DNA from: Arsenophonus sp052174495
GTDB taxonomy: Bacteria > Pseudomonadota > Gammaproteobacteria > Enterobacterales > Enterobacteriaceae
Reading direction: 5' to 3'
Length of the DNA stretch: 28,679 bases
Assembly: GCA_052174495.1 (NCBI GenBank)
Contig: JBQMRR010000105.1
Span: forward strand, 1 to 28,679
Position numbers and translations under genes: made by a program. The notes under the pieces are model-generated. The model searched no databases, was not told where the DNA came from, and worked only from the letters and a program-made list of their open reading frames with translations. Shown piece after piece: positions 19,950 to 28,521 of the stretch (within the stretch, counting starts at the first letter, position 1; every line of letters starts with the position of its first letter).

Positions 19950-20634
19950 ATTATTTTCATTATTTTAATATTTTTATAATGACATTTTTATGTCATACAT
20001 AGATATTTTTATTTATTAATAAATAAAGTTTTATCGTTTTCATTATTCGTTAGGTAGTAGGGGGCCTACTTGACATATGTTTTGCATATTTCTACCATGT
20101 TACTGTGATATTAATAGCTATATTTTGATATTTCGTACTTTAACGCACTTCAAGTTAAAAACTAGATCGCTACTATTTTTAACGATGTTGTTAATTACTT
20201 ATCTATCATTTATCTTTTTTATTATTTTCATATTACTTAATATTATTTATTTCACTTCCAGCTCAGCTGATTAGCTATAAAATAATCTACTAATAAAATA
20301 TAGGATTATTACAATTAATAATAAAAATAATTATGATTTTCTTGAAAAGAAAGTTATTATTTAAATAAATATTGGCAAATAATTCTAATCTAGATTTCTA
20401 GATTTTTCGGTTATCCTTCCAAAAATCCTCAACTTTTAAGAATTTTTCTTTTAACTATTTTTTACTAAAATGCTAAAGATATGTTAGGGATTACATCCTA
20501 GTAAATAACATTTTTTTAAAAAATTTAAGTTTAGTTTTGAATCAATTTTTCATAGATCACAATGAAGTTTTCTACTTAATACTAATTAGTAATTTCTGAT
20601 TGTATAGCTAAATACATTAATATTGAATCATCTC
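19950..20634. other. Decayed intergenic DNA, nothing recognised
   Basis: This very AT-rich stretch lies between ubiF and the IS481 remnant. It contains one GC-rich inverted repeat (20056-20070) and an open run of 65 codons (20077-20274, plus) rich in Phe, Leu and Ile that shows no family resemblance and no ribosome site. I take that run as chance. Confidence 0.5.
20056..20070. repeat. GC-rich short inverted repeat
   Basis: AGTAGG-GGG-CCTACT is a perfect 6-bp inverted repeat with a 3-nt centre in a region that is otherwise almost pure A/T. Its function is unknown. It is not followed by a T run on either strand, so it is not an obvious terminator. Confidence 0.5.
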
Positions 20635-21330
20635 AAACTCTTTATCAGAATTAAAAGGATGGATTTGCATCCCATCTTTTATGTGTCCATTAAATTGTTC
20701 GACCATATTATTTATGAAGATAACTCGCCAAGATAAGTTGATCTTCTATATCAAGCTCTGTACACAAATATTTGAATTCCTATTTTTCGGTAGCTAAACG
20801 TTTTGCAGAGCAAACAGCGATCTGTAAATTCTTTTCCATTGTCTGTAAGTACCTGATTAATAGGTATAAGAGCCATCCTTAGTTAAGCTCAGATAAGAAA
20901 CGTCGTGCATTGAACGCAGTCTTAATCCTTCTAAATATGAATAAAAACCAATTTATAGACAGAAGCCGATCTATACCTATTAAAAAATAATGTCGTGAAG
21001 TTTCGTTTAGTATTCTTGCAGAAGATATTTAGATCTTACATGCAGATAATCAGGATTGTAGCTTTTAAACGCTTTATGCTTTGGCTTTAGTGGATTTCCT
21101 GCCTTTATTTCACGCAAATAGCTTACTTGTATCTGTATAAACAGTGATTCAGTTAAGATTGAAATAGTAAGAGATTTAAGAATTTGTATACAATTGCCAG
21201 TAGATAGGCTAGAGAGAAGAAAATATTTTTGCAGAAAACGACTAGGCTTAATTGAACTAGTGTTAGAATTCTCCATCAACAGACGATGAGGGAATATGAC
21301 TATAATCATCAATATCATCTCGTTTCTCTC
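20635..21330 (-). mobile_element. IS481-family transposase remnant
   Basis: The reverse strand gives, in order, a 103-codon open piece (21007-21318) ending KHKAFKSYNPDYLHVRSKYL, which matches the KAFKAYEPGYVHVDVKYL segment of IS481-type transposases. Near 20900-20975 it reads GIDRLLSINW and TAFNARRF (family VGIDRASRWV and TAANARRFL). A DNGKEFTDR-like segment follows near 20815-20850, and MVEQFNGHIKDGMQIHPF near 20650-20705 (family NGMVERFNGRI). Frames are shifted and interrupted, so the transposase is dead. It lies just downstream of the surviving tRNA genes, where other enterobacteria carry more Gln and Met tRNA genes. Confidence 0.82.
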
Positions 21331-21646
21331 CTACTAAGAGAGAGTAAGTTCAGAGATATTCTAATACTTAACTAAATAGATCTCCAGGATCTTTCTTGAC
21401 TTGAAGATCAGCTTTGATTTTAAATTCTATAATTTCTTAACGATGCAGGTTAATCATCATAATATTTACCTAAACTATATTCTTCACAGTTCTATTGCCA
21501 ATGAATAGAACAGTGCAATGATGATCATTCACATAATGATCTGAGATCAAAGATCTACTAAAATCACTATTAACAAAAATAGTTTTATATATAACTTATT
21601 TTTAATCCCGCTCATGATTTTTAATTTATATGATTAGTGAAATCAT
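21331..21646. other. Intergenic DNA downstream of the tRNA cluster
   Basis: No gene is recognised. On the minus strand a weak hairpin (ACTATT/AATAGT, near 21565-21585) might end the tRNA transcript, but it lacks a good T tract. No trace of the second and later Gln or Met tRNA genes expected here was found. Confidence 0.4.
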
Positions 21647-21721
21647 TGGCTGGGGTACCAGGATTCGAACCTGGGAATGCCAGGATCAAAACCTGGTGCC
21701 TTACCGCTTGGCTATACCCCA
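21647..21721 (-). tRNA. glnU: tRNA-Gln (anticodon TTG)
   Basis: This 75-nt gene, including an encoded CCA end, has all four arms. The anticodon stem-loop is CCAGG-TTTTGAT-CCTGG with anticodon TTG, and the T arm holds GGTTCGAATCC. The acceptor stem TGGGGTA/TACCCCA is perfect. It differs from the E. coli glnU/glnW type at only a few sites. It is the third gene in the metT-leuW-glnU order. Confidence 0.96.
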
Positions 21722-21750
21722 AAGAAAATATAAATAATCTTTATAAAGAA

Positions 21751-21835
21751 TGGTGCGGGAGGCGAGACTTGAACTCGCACACCTTACAGTACCAGAGCCT
21801 AAATCTGGTGCGTCTACCAATTTCGCCACTCCCGC
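21751..21835 (-). tRNA. leuW: tRNA-Leu (anticodon TAG)
   Basis: This 85-nt class II tRNA has a long variable arm and an encoded CCA. The anticodon loop is CCAGA-TTTAGGC-TCTGG (anticodon TAG), the acceptor stem GCGGGAG/CTCCCGC and the T arm GAGTTCAAGTCTC. It corresponds to E. coli leuW in the same operon position. Confidence 0.96.
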
Positions 21836-21842
21836 AAAATTA

Positions 21843-21919
21843 TGGTGGCTACGACGGGAATTGAACCTGTGACTCCAGCATTATGAGTGCTGTGCTCTAA
21901 CCATCTGAGCTACGTAGCC
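21843..21919 (-). tRNA. metT: tRNA-Met, elongator (anticodon CAT)
   Basis: This 77-nt tRNA has an encoded CCA, acceptor stem GGCTACG/CGTAGCC and anticodon stem-loop CAGCA-CTCATAA-TGCTG. Acceptor pairing at 1-72 is normal, so it is an elongator methionine tRNA, not an initiator. The T loop reads TTCAATT, a change from the usual TTCGAAT, which may be mild drift. It is the first gene of the cluster. Confidence 0.95.
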
Positions 21920-21956
21920 ATCTTTTTCTCAACCTTTATCGGTGTTGAGGGGCGCA

Positions 21957-21985
21957 ATTATCCGTACATGGAGCTGAGTCGTCAA
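21957..21985 (-). promoter_or_regulatory. Promoter of the metT-leuW-gln tRNA operon
   Basis: On the minus strand TTGACG (21980-21985) and GATAAT (21957-21962) are spaced by exactly 17 bp and followed by a GC-rich discriminator, GCGCCCC. That arrangement is typical of stable-RNA promoters under stringent control. It lies 37 bp upstream of mature tRNA-Met, the right distance for this operon. It is one of the few clean regulatory sites in the window. Confidence 0.8.
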
Positions 21986-22388
21986 CTAATTTTTATGATT
22001 TTTGCAGAAAAGTATCTATTTTTTGGATTGTTGATTATTTTATCTATAAAATCAACAAAAATAATATCGTTTTATAAAATAAAAATAACTTTATATGTTA
22101 AATATTAAAGCTAATTAAGTTAAGATATTGTTGGAACAAAAACGAGTGATGCTTTTTGTTTGAAAGATGGTGTTAATTTCTATTAACAGAGGAAAGCATA
22201 TTATTCGTTTATTCAAATAAATTATGGATAATAATCCAAGTAATTTCTTATTGAGCGAAAGTGAAATTAGCGGATAATATTATATATCTATACTGTTACA
22301 TAGCAGCGATTAATAATAGTTATTATGCATTAACCATGTTTTTATATACCAATAAATGGTAATATTGACAATAAATTTTTTATACTTT

Positions 22389-22414
22389 AACTAGTAAAAG
22401 GAACTAGTAAAAGG
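22389..22414. repeat. 13-bp perfect tandem duplication
   Basis: AACTAGTAAAAGG occurs twice without a gap (22389-22401 and 22402-22414) in decayed intergenic DNA. Confidence 0.9.
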
Positions 22415-22450
22415 CATATATTAATCTATTACAACGTTATTATGATTGAA

Positions 22451-22478
22451 TTAAATGGTACAAAAGCTCACCATTTAA
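22451..22478. repeat. Perfect 9-bp inverted repeat (hairpin)
   Basis: TTAAATGGT and ACCATTTAA flank a 10-nt loop. No T tract follows on either strand. It could be an old terminator or chance. Confidence 0.4.
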
Positions 22479-22879
22479 CATAGGACGTTTAGTTAATGGA
22501 GAGTGGAAATAACTGAATTATATCCTAACTGCAAAGTAATAATTGATAAATCATTACAGAAATCTTTTAATATTTTATTTTTGATATAGTTTTGCACGTG
22601 TGGCAAGAAACTTTTTCTATTATTGTGATTTCTCTCCGCGATGACTACTTTTACGAATTAAATAGGTTAATGATAATGGCAATTGCATTACTAATGCATG
22701 GACTGCCTATTTAATCACTTCAATGCTAACGATTATTTTTATTTACTCTCTGGAAAATTAGTTTTAATAAAATAATCATTTAATTTTAATTGCCTTGCAT
22801 AATTTTGTTCGAATTGTTGTCTAATTCTATTTTCAATAGCGCTGTAGCTATAGAGTTATGCTAATTTCTAGTGAATAAA

Positions 22880-24255
22880 ATTTCAGAGATGATAGTGGTA
22901 CTCTACTGATTAATTTCATGGATTATTTTAATATCAAAAGGTAATATCTCATGAAACAATCTACCATTCTACCATTATAGATATCTGAAAATCAGATATT
23001 ATCCTGATTCATTACATGAACTCATCTATGAATAATGCCATGAAGCTGATAGCACCGCTGTTAAGGATGAGCTCGAAGCCATACTGTAACAAATGTGAAA
23101 CACTGCCTTGTCGATGAGCAGCAAGCTATCGCCAGTAATGGTCATTTGCTACAGGAAACTATACAGATGAGTATTGCCGATGTAAGATTAAAGTGCCTAA
23201 GGTTAGGAATTGCAATAGTAAACGAAATATGCTTCAACAGCTCCTTGCTTCCGTTTTATCTGAAGCGTCTAAAAATATCGAAGAGTTGTTCTTATCACTC
23301 TTTTACAGATACACCAGTGATCTTCATAAATTCATAAGGAAAAGCTTCCCGGTGAGAAGCGTATGATTTCTTTCTGTTAGTGCTATCAGCAAACTGATAC
23401 AGCAATAGCTTGAAGAGAATTGAGAATATAGTACTTGTATGATTTAGCAATATGCGTTACGTTTATTTTTGCTGAAGGCATATATCATTCTGATAATTAA
23501 GCTGATCGCCTTTGCTTGCTAGTTATATTGGCGCAACTGCGCATGGACGTAAGGAGCTCGTGGGGTTAAAGATGGTTATTAAGAGTCAGAAACGCACTAT
23601 GGGGGGGTCGAATTTCTGAATGACCGCGCGAGCGCGTGGCTTAAGAGTATCTCCTAGATTTACTACGGGAGAAGATGCCATTGGTTTTGAGTGCAATGGT
23701 AAAAATGTTCCAGATATTTAGTATCAATCTCCTGTTGGGCACACAAAATAGCTGATGTAATGGTTTCATTCTCCAAAGATATGTAAGCGAAAATTAATGC
23801 TGATTCATGGGAAGGCATGCCTAGCCAGAGAATTACATGCCGATCATAACGATTATAATGTTTATTAACAATATTTTTAGTTAATCTTACTCTCTTGCAG
23901 CGATGAAGAAGTTTGAGAAAGAGGAAGAAGAGCTGCTTGGTATTCTACGACTTTCTGTCAGTCAGTTATACTGGGCATTAATAAGAACAAGAAATCCGAT
24001 TAAATTGCCTTTTGTGATAGTGAAGCTACGAAGCTGATGCGCGAAGAAGTGTTTTTTAAGAAAAATAACCCTTTCAGTGGTATTTAAGCTGCTATTGCCT
24101 ATATAAAAAGCTAGAACTGCGCTAAAAGGATTTGATCTCTTGACTTTTTGTACTAATAACGTTCAATTTAAAGATGGAAAATAAATTCTCTAAAACATAA
24201 GAGTGGAAGGTAAGCCTAATCATCATGTGGCAAAATTGCTAATAATTCTTAGCTA
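22880..24255 (+). mobile_element. IS256-family element remnant, copy E
   Basis: This is among the longest copies. An open piece at 23095-23337 still reads ICFNSSLLPFYLKRLKI, matching the family's GICFNSSLLPPYLKRAKSIE, followed by decayed SIEELLP and STGDF text. RYVYFC near 23454-23475 marks the DDE-domain strand, and RTRNPIKLPF lies near 23985-24015. The right end, found by comparison with copies A, B and C, is at about 24255, exactly where readable nagC text begins, so it cuts nagC. Many stops mean no active transposase. Confidence 0.83.
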
Positions 24256-24600
24256 TAGTTGTTTCCAGACAACTAAATTTACTGTAATAATGACATTATC
24301 TGAATAAATCTATTTGTAGATGATCAATTTTATTCAGGTTATGACAGTTATTCAATAAGATTTTATCACCCATAATCATACCTAGCTATAACAGCACCGC
24401 CACGATGAATGCGTACAAAAATTAAATTAACGCAATTTTATGTAACACAAAAATAATGCTCTACCAACGCAAAACAACAAAATTCATGACTGATAAAAGA
24501 ATTTAGAGCACTATGGTGTAAGCGGCGCAGTTATGCTGCTTTAGGGATTTTCATGATCTGAGTACTGTTTTATATCATACAATATACTAATTTTCAGAAT
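24256..24600 (-). pseudogene. nagC: Dead nagC (N-acetylglucosamine repressor), middle fragment
   Basis: The reverse strand reads FALVEHYFCVT, a stop, then NCVNLIFVRIHRGGAVIA near 24390-24475; E. coli NagC has SLALAEHYFGASQDCEDSIL followed by VRVHRGTGAGII. A second stretch, NLNKIDHLQIDLFR, a stop, then CHYYSKFSCLETT (24258-24345), matches GNVGEIGHIQVEPLGERCHC followed by GNFGCLETI, the ROK-family zinc-site region. Only about 100 codons survive. The C-terminal side is cut by IS256 copy E and the N-terminal side by the IS1595 element. Its position upstream of nagA is ancestral. Confidence 0.83.
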
Positions 24601-25505
24601 TAGGGATATCCCTGCAAATGTTGTTACTTTGCTCGCAGAGCAATTTGTAACTACGTGTTTATATTTTAATTATTATAGTTTTTAACAATTCCTGAAGGCC
24701 AGCTAATTAAGTAAATAAAACCCTCCTTCCTATAGCATGAAATCTACTCAGTCATTCTTTTAATTAGCTGATATAACTGTTTACATTTTGAATGTGAAAT
24801 TTCTTATCAATAATTCTCTGATTACTAGCCTTATTAGGCGGATGCTAAGTAATTTCATGTTTGCTAGCAAAGCTTTGTATCATTTACCTCTATCTAAAAA
24901 ATAACTCTTTATCAAAAATTGGATCAAGAAAAAAGGATAACATGCTCTGCATTAAACTCTTCAAGAATACTATTGCTCACATAACCCTCTTAATCTTGAG
25001 CGATTAAGAGCAGAATTCATTCTTTTTTTTTCTTTTCCTTTCCCGAGTTTCCTATTTTTCTTATGTGGAATATAATCCTTCCTTTTAAAAAATTCATGGA
25101 AAAATGTTTCGTTAACTTCAACAATAGCAATTAGTGCATTTATTTTATCTATCGCTACTACTGAAACAAGAAATAGTGATATCCCATCTAAACGCTGTTT
25201 TTAAATCAATATTTGTTTGTTTTTCTGACTTCCGTAAATTTACGCTATTAAACTATATCGAAGATAACTAAACCATTTATCCTTGTGATTAATTTCACCA
25301 GAGAACTTCCAGTAAAATTGTTAAATGTTTTCCTGTAATAGAGAATTTTGCAATGATATCGCTGCAATCCTAAATAATACCCATCGGATAAACATGTTGA
25401 CTGTGACATTATAGGTGGGATAGAGCGGAATAAATTACTTTAATGCATGAATCGATATCATCCGATAGATTGTTATCTAGGCAACTATGTTATCTAGGCA
25501 ACTAA
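24601..25505 (-). mobile_element. IS1595-family element remnant, near full length
   Basis: On the reverse strand an IS1595 transposase can be read end to end across frames. A decayed zinc-ribbon start near 25385-25425 (CHSQHVYPMG, then GLQRYHCK) comes first. Near 25290-25320 it reads KDKWFSYL (family KEKWLDYA). TAFRWDITI near 25180-25200 matches STAFRWRHRFL. IVEVNETFFHEFFKRK near 25080-25125 matches GIVEADETFF with its DDE acidic residue. NVNSYIS near 24770-24790 matches NVNSYHSRL. Its 3' third is repeated at 8900-9185. It sits inside nagC. Ends were not defined by clear terminal repeats, so boundaries are approximate. It is dead: multiple frameshifts. Confidence 0.78.
25471..25504. repeat. 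17-bp perfect tandem duplication
   Basis: TGTTATCTAGGCAACTA is present twice in succession (25471-25487 and 25488-25504) near the 5' end of the IS1595 remnant. Confidence 0.95.
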
Positions 25506-25662
25506 TTAGATGCAGATTTATGTTAGTAGAAAGCAAGAAAAATCTCTTTGATCTATATGACTGTTTATTTTTTTATAGCAATTTCTGTAGCTAAAAATTT
25601 TTATGCTGTATAAAGAATTTATATAAATAACCTTTACTAATATAGCCAGAAATTAACATATC

Positions 25663-25684
25663 GCAGAGTATAAATATACTCTGC
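25663..25684. repeat. Perfect 10-bp hairpin
   Basis: GCAGAGTATA and TATACTCTGC are separated by only AA. The near-palindrome could be a dimeric protein-binding site or cruciform; the 2-nt loop is short for an RNA hairpin unless the end pairs open. Function unknown. Confidence 0.55.
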
Positions 25685-25715
25685 TCATGAATATTTACGA
25701 AGCAGCATATCTGTT

Positions 25716-25736
25716 GCACGCTCATGCGTAGCGTGC
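25716..25736. repeat. GC-rich 7-bp hairpin with 7-nt loop
   Basis: GCACGCT and AGCGTGC flank the loop CATGCGT. It is more GC-rich than its surroundings and forms a well-proportioned RNA stem-loop. No T tract follows directly on either strand. Confidence 0.5.
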
Positions 25737-25872
25737 TTAGTTCTAGCTTAACTAAGATAGATAAAATAATGAAATAGAAACTAAACTTGCAATTAGGAGG
25801 TTGATGTTATTGAAAAAATTCAATGGCTAAAATTAAATGATTTTTTATTTCTTAATTGAGTAATTTTTTATG

Positions 25873-27228
25873 AGTTATTAGAAAATCTGGTGTATGTTTG
25901 TTAGGCTATATTATACTCTGATGCTTCATAAATCTATTATCCATCCTTAAATCAAACCCTGTTTACCATCAAGTTACAAGATCAAATCCTCTTAGGCTGT
26001 CTAGATATTCTGAGAAAACTATAGCAACTTAATTAAAAGTATTCCTTTCTCGAAGCACAGTTAACTTTAGCACATCAGCTTCATAGGTTCACTCTTGCAA
26101 AAGTTGATTCAATTAAATTCGTTGTTCTTATTGATGCCTAGTGCATTAACAAGACATCATAAAGTAGCAGCATTCTTCTTGGCTCTTTCTCCAACTTTTT
26201 ATCGCTGCAGGAATGGAATACTTATCCTAAAAACCTTGCCACTAAAATATCAGGTAGATTTATTAACGGTATTACGGTTCTCTGCTGGCCAAACTTCCGG
26301 CAGTTCACCATTAGTTTCGGTTGCATGTCTTTAGTGAATGAATCAGAATATCAGCTATTTATGCACACAATAATATTACTAGAGTATTCTGGAATATCTT
26401 TGCCATTGCCATTCCAAAATCAAGAACACTACCTTCGTAGGAAACCTGGGAGGTGCGGTTAAGTTCTCTGCGCTTGCAGGCCACCCAGAAGTTATGCCAG
26501 TTTGCTTCTGACTTTTTAAATAACCCTTTTCACGTGCGCAATGAGCTCATTATGTTATGTTCATGTGCAATAACGCTAATAATAACTGGTAGATAAGATG
26601 ATCAGCATGCTTGACAGCATGACATATAACTTTCGCCAAAAATAAACGTGACGCGTATCGCTCGTTAAATCATGCAGGTATCATCAATGTCTATACTCTT
26701 CAAGCCATTACTGTTTTAGTCTGCTGATGATATAGCAGAGAGATCATGAGCTTATCACTGAAAAGCTCCCTCATGAACTCATGAGGATCACTGGTATATC
26801 CGTAGAACAGCAATGGTAGAATTCTTCGATTCTTTTCACGTTTTAGATAAGGTAGCGCAATGAGCTGTAAAAGTATATTTTTGTTGCCACTACGAATCCA
26901 CTTTAATAAAGCACTTTAATCTTAACACTATCAATAGCAATCTGCATGCTTCGCTGAAGAAAATAAACCGTTATAGATAGGGGTTACCTCCTTAGCGATT
27001 AAGGAGCGTTTCAACATTTTGCTGGAGTTGTGACTTTGATCTCTGCCTTAACGACGGTGCTATCTATCAGCTTCCTAATAGCATTAGGAATTAGTTCATG
27101 CAAGAGATCAAGGTAATATCTAGTTTCATAAATACCTCTATGGTAGACTTTTATGGCATATTATTTCTCTGTTGTTGAGTTTTATCTATAAAAACAGTCA
27201 GAATAATACGCCACACCATCTCCGAAAT
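25873..27228 (-). mobile_element. IS256-family element remnant, copy F
   Basis: The 3' edge (TTATTAGAAAATCTGGTGTA at about 25877; tail with CTTCATAAATCTATTATCCA at 25923-25942) matches copies A and C. The RTTNPIE region lies near 26102-26130. The 5' end near 27215 reads, in reverse, GAGATGGTGTGGCGTATTAT, matching the left ends of B, D and E. It is nearly full length but full of stops. It lies 34 bp past the nagA stop codon, so it has taken the place of the nagA-nagC intergenic region. Confidence 0.82.
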
Positions 27229-27261
27229 CCTATGCACTAGAAATAAACATAATTAGATTTA

Positions 27262-28436
27262 TCAATCTATATGTTCATTAAGTTCTATTTCACGGCCATT
27301 AACAATGGTTTTTCGAATGATGAAGTCGTGATTAAATACAATAAGATTTGCAACTTTATCTTTTTCTATGCTCCCAATATTTTTCTCAACACCAATAGCG
27401 CGAGCTGGATAAAGCGTGGCCATTCGTAATGCTTCATCTAATGGAGTACCTGCATGTTCAACGATATTTTTAACAGCCTTTATCATCGTTAAGGAGGAAC
27501 CACTTAATGTACCATTTTTATCAACACATAATTCATTACGATGATATATAGTTTTACCCGCAAAGGTAAAACAATCTATTTGATTACTATTAAGATCAAG
27601 TCCAGCAGGTGCTGTAGCATCTGTTACTAGAACTAGTTTATCGCCTTTTAATTGTTTACTATTACGAATATTAGCCCAATGAACATGTAATCCATCAGCA
27701 ATAATTCCTGCATATACACTAGGAGTGTTATAAATAGCACCAACTAATCCAGGAGCACGACTTGAAATAGCAGGCATAGCATTGAAAAGATGGGTTGAAA
27801 ATTTAATGCCTGCCTTAAAACCATTCTGTGCTTCTTCATAAGTTGCATTAGAATGACCAGCTGAAACAGCAATACCAGCATCAACTAATTGATGAATATA
27901 TTTTTCTATAACTACTTCTGGTGCTAAGGTAATTTTAGCAATTACATCAGCATTTTGGCATAAATATTTGATCATTTCGGCAGAAGGCTGACGAATATAT
28001 TTATCATTATGAGCACCTGTTTTAATTGGATTAATATAAGGTCCTTCAATATGTAGTCCTAATGCCTGATTTTTATATTTAGCCAGATAATCACGCATCG
28101 TTTCTATTGCTGTTTTTATCAGAGTATCAGGGCTAGTGATCAATGTAGGTAGAAAGCTGGTACAACCATTTCGTTCATTTGTCTTTTGCATAATTTCCAG
28201 GGTCTTAATAGAGACATCTTCTGGATTATCATTGAATTGTACACCACCGCAACCATTAACTTGTAAATCAATAAAACCTGGCGCTAGAATCGCATTTTGT
28301 AAATCATGAATTTCAATGTTTCCAGGTAATTCTGCAAATAGACAAACTTTTTTATCTGTTCTTTTTCAATAATAACTGCATGATTGTCCAATCGTTCATA
28401 ACCTGTATAAATAATGCAATTCGTTAATGCATACAT
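27262..28436 (-). pseudogene. nagA: N-acetylglucosamine-6-phosphate deacetylase NagA, one frameshift
   Basis: NagA deacetylates GlcNAc-6-phosphate to glucosamine-6-phosphate for NagB. The true start is the ATG at 28436 (MYALTNCIIYTGYERLDNHA), with AAGAG about 11 nt upstream. That frame breaks at a run of six A residues on the minus strand (28348-28353); one more A would restore it. Thereafter the other frame reads FAELPGNIEIHDLQNAILAP, GFIDLQVNGCGGVQFND and on to the stop at 27262. Downstream an internal ATG opens 309 codons, but these lack the metal-site-containing N-terminal segment. Active-site motifs remain: HIEGPYINP, SAGHSNATYEEA, FSTHLFNAMP, GIIADGLHVHW and LVTDATAP. All motifs are sharp, so the damage is recent, or bypassed by slippage, or a sequencing error. 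It lies directly after nagB, as in the nagBA operon. Confidence 0.85.
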
Positions 28437-28521
28437 AATATTTTACTCTTTTTTAATTAAAAATTAGGATAATCTATATAAGATATTTCTATTTGATAGT
28501 ATTAAATTTTAATATATTAAT

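Larger units (their letters stand above)
21990..22879. other. Decayed DNA where asnB/nagD would be expected
   Basis: In enterobacterial order asnB and nagD lie between metT and nagC. I could not recognise either here. The minus strand near 22748-22849 holds an open piece (ATAIENRIRQQFEQNYARQL) that looks coding but matches nothing I can name. A 13-bp tandem repeat and a hairpin (22451-22478) are also present. Confidence 0.45.
25506..25872. other. Decayed DNA with two hairpins, probably former nagC 5' region
   Basis: By position this should hold the N-terminal part of nagC, but I could not read its helix-turn-helix region with confidence. It contains two perfect stem-loops 31 bp apart: 25663-25684 and 25716-25736. 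No open frame is convincing. Confidence 0.4.

Noticed and set aside
20077..20274. 65-codon hydrophobic open frame, plus strand
   Set aside because: Its Phe/Ile/Leu-rich content is expected of AT-rich DNA; there is no ribosome site and no recognisable family. A small membrane protein cannot be fully excluded.
21637..21864. 75-codon open frame, plus strand
   Set aside because: It runs antisense through the tRNA-Gln and tRNA-Leu genes; the peptide is the familiar artefact of translating tRNA antisense DNA.
23095..23337. 80-codon open frame as a separate gene
   Set aside because: The second half reads as IS256 transposase, so it is a piece of copy E and not an independent gene.
26095..26334. 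79-codon open frame, plus strand
   Set aside because: It is antisense to the transposase direction of IS256 copy F.
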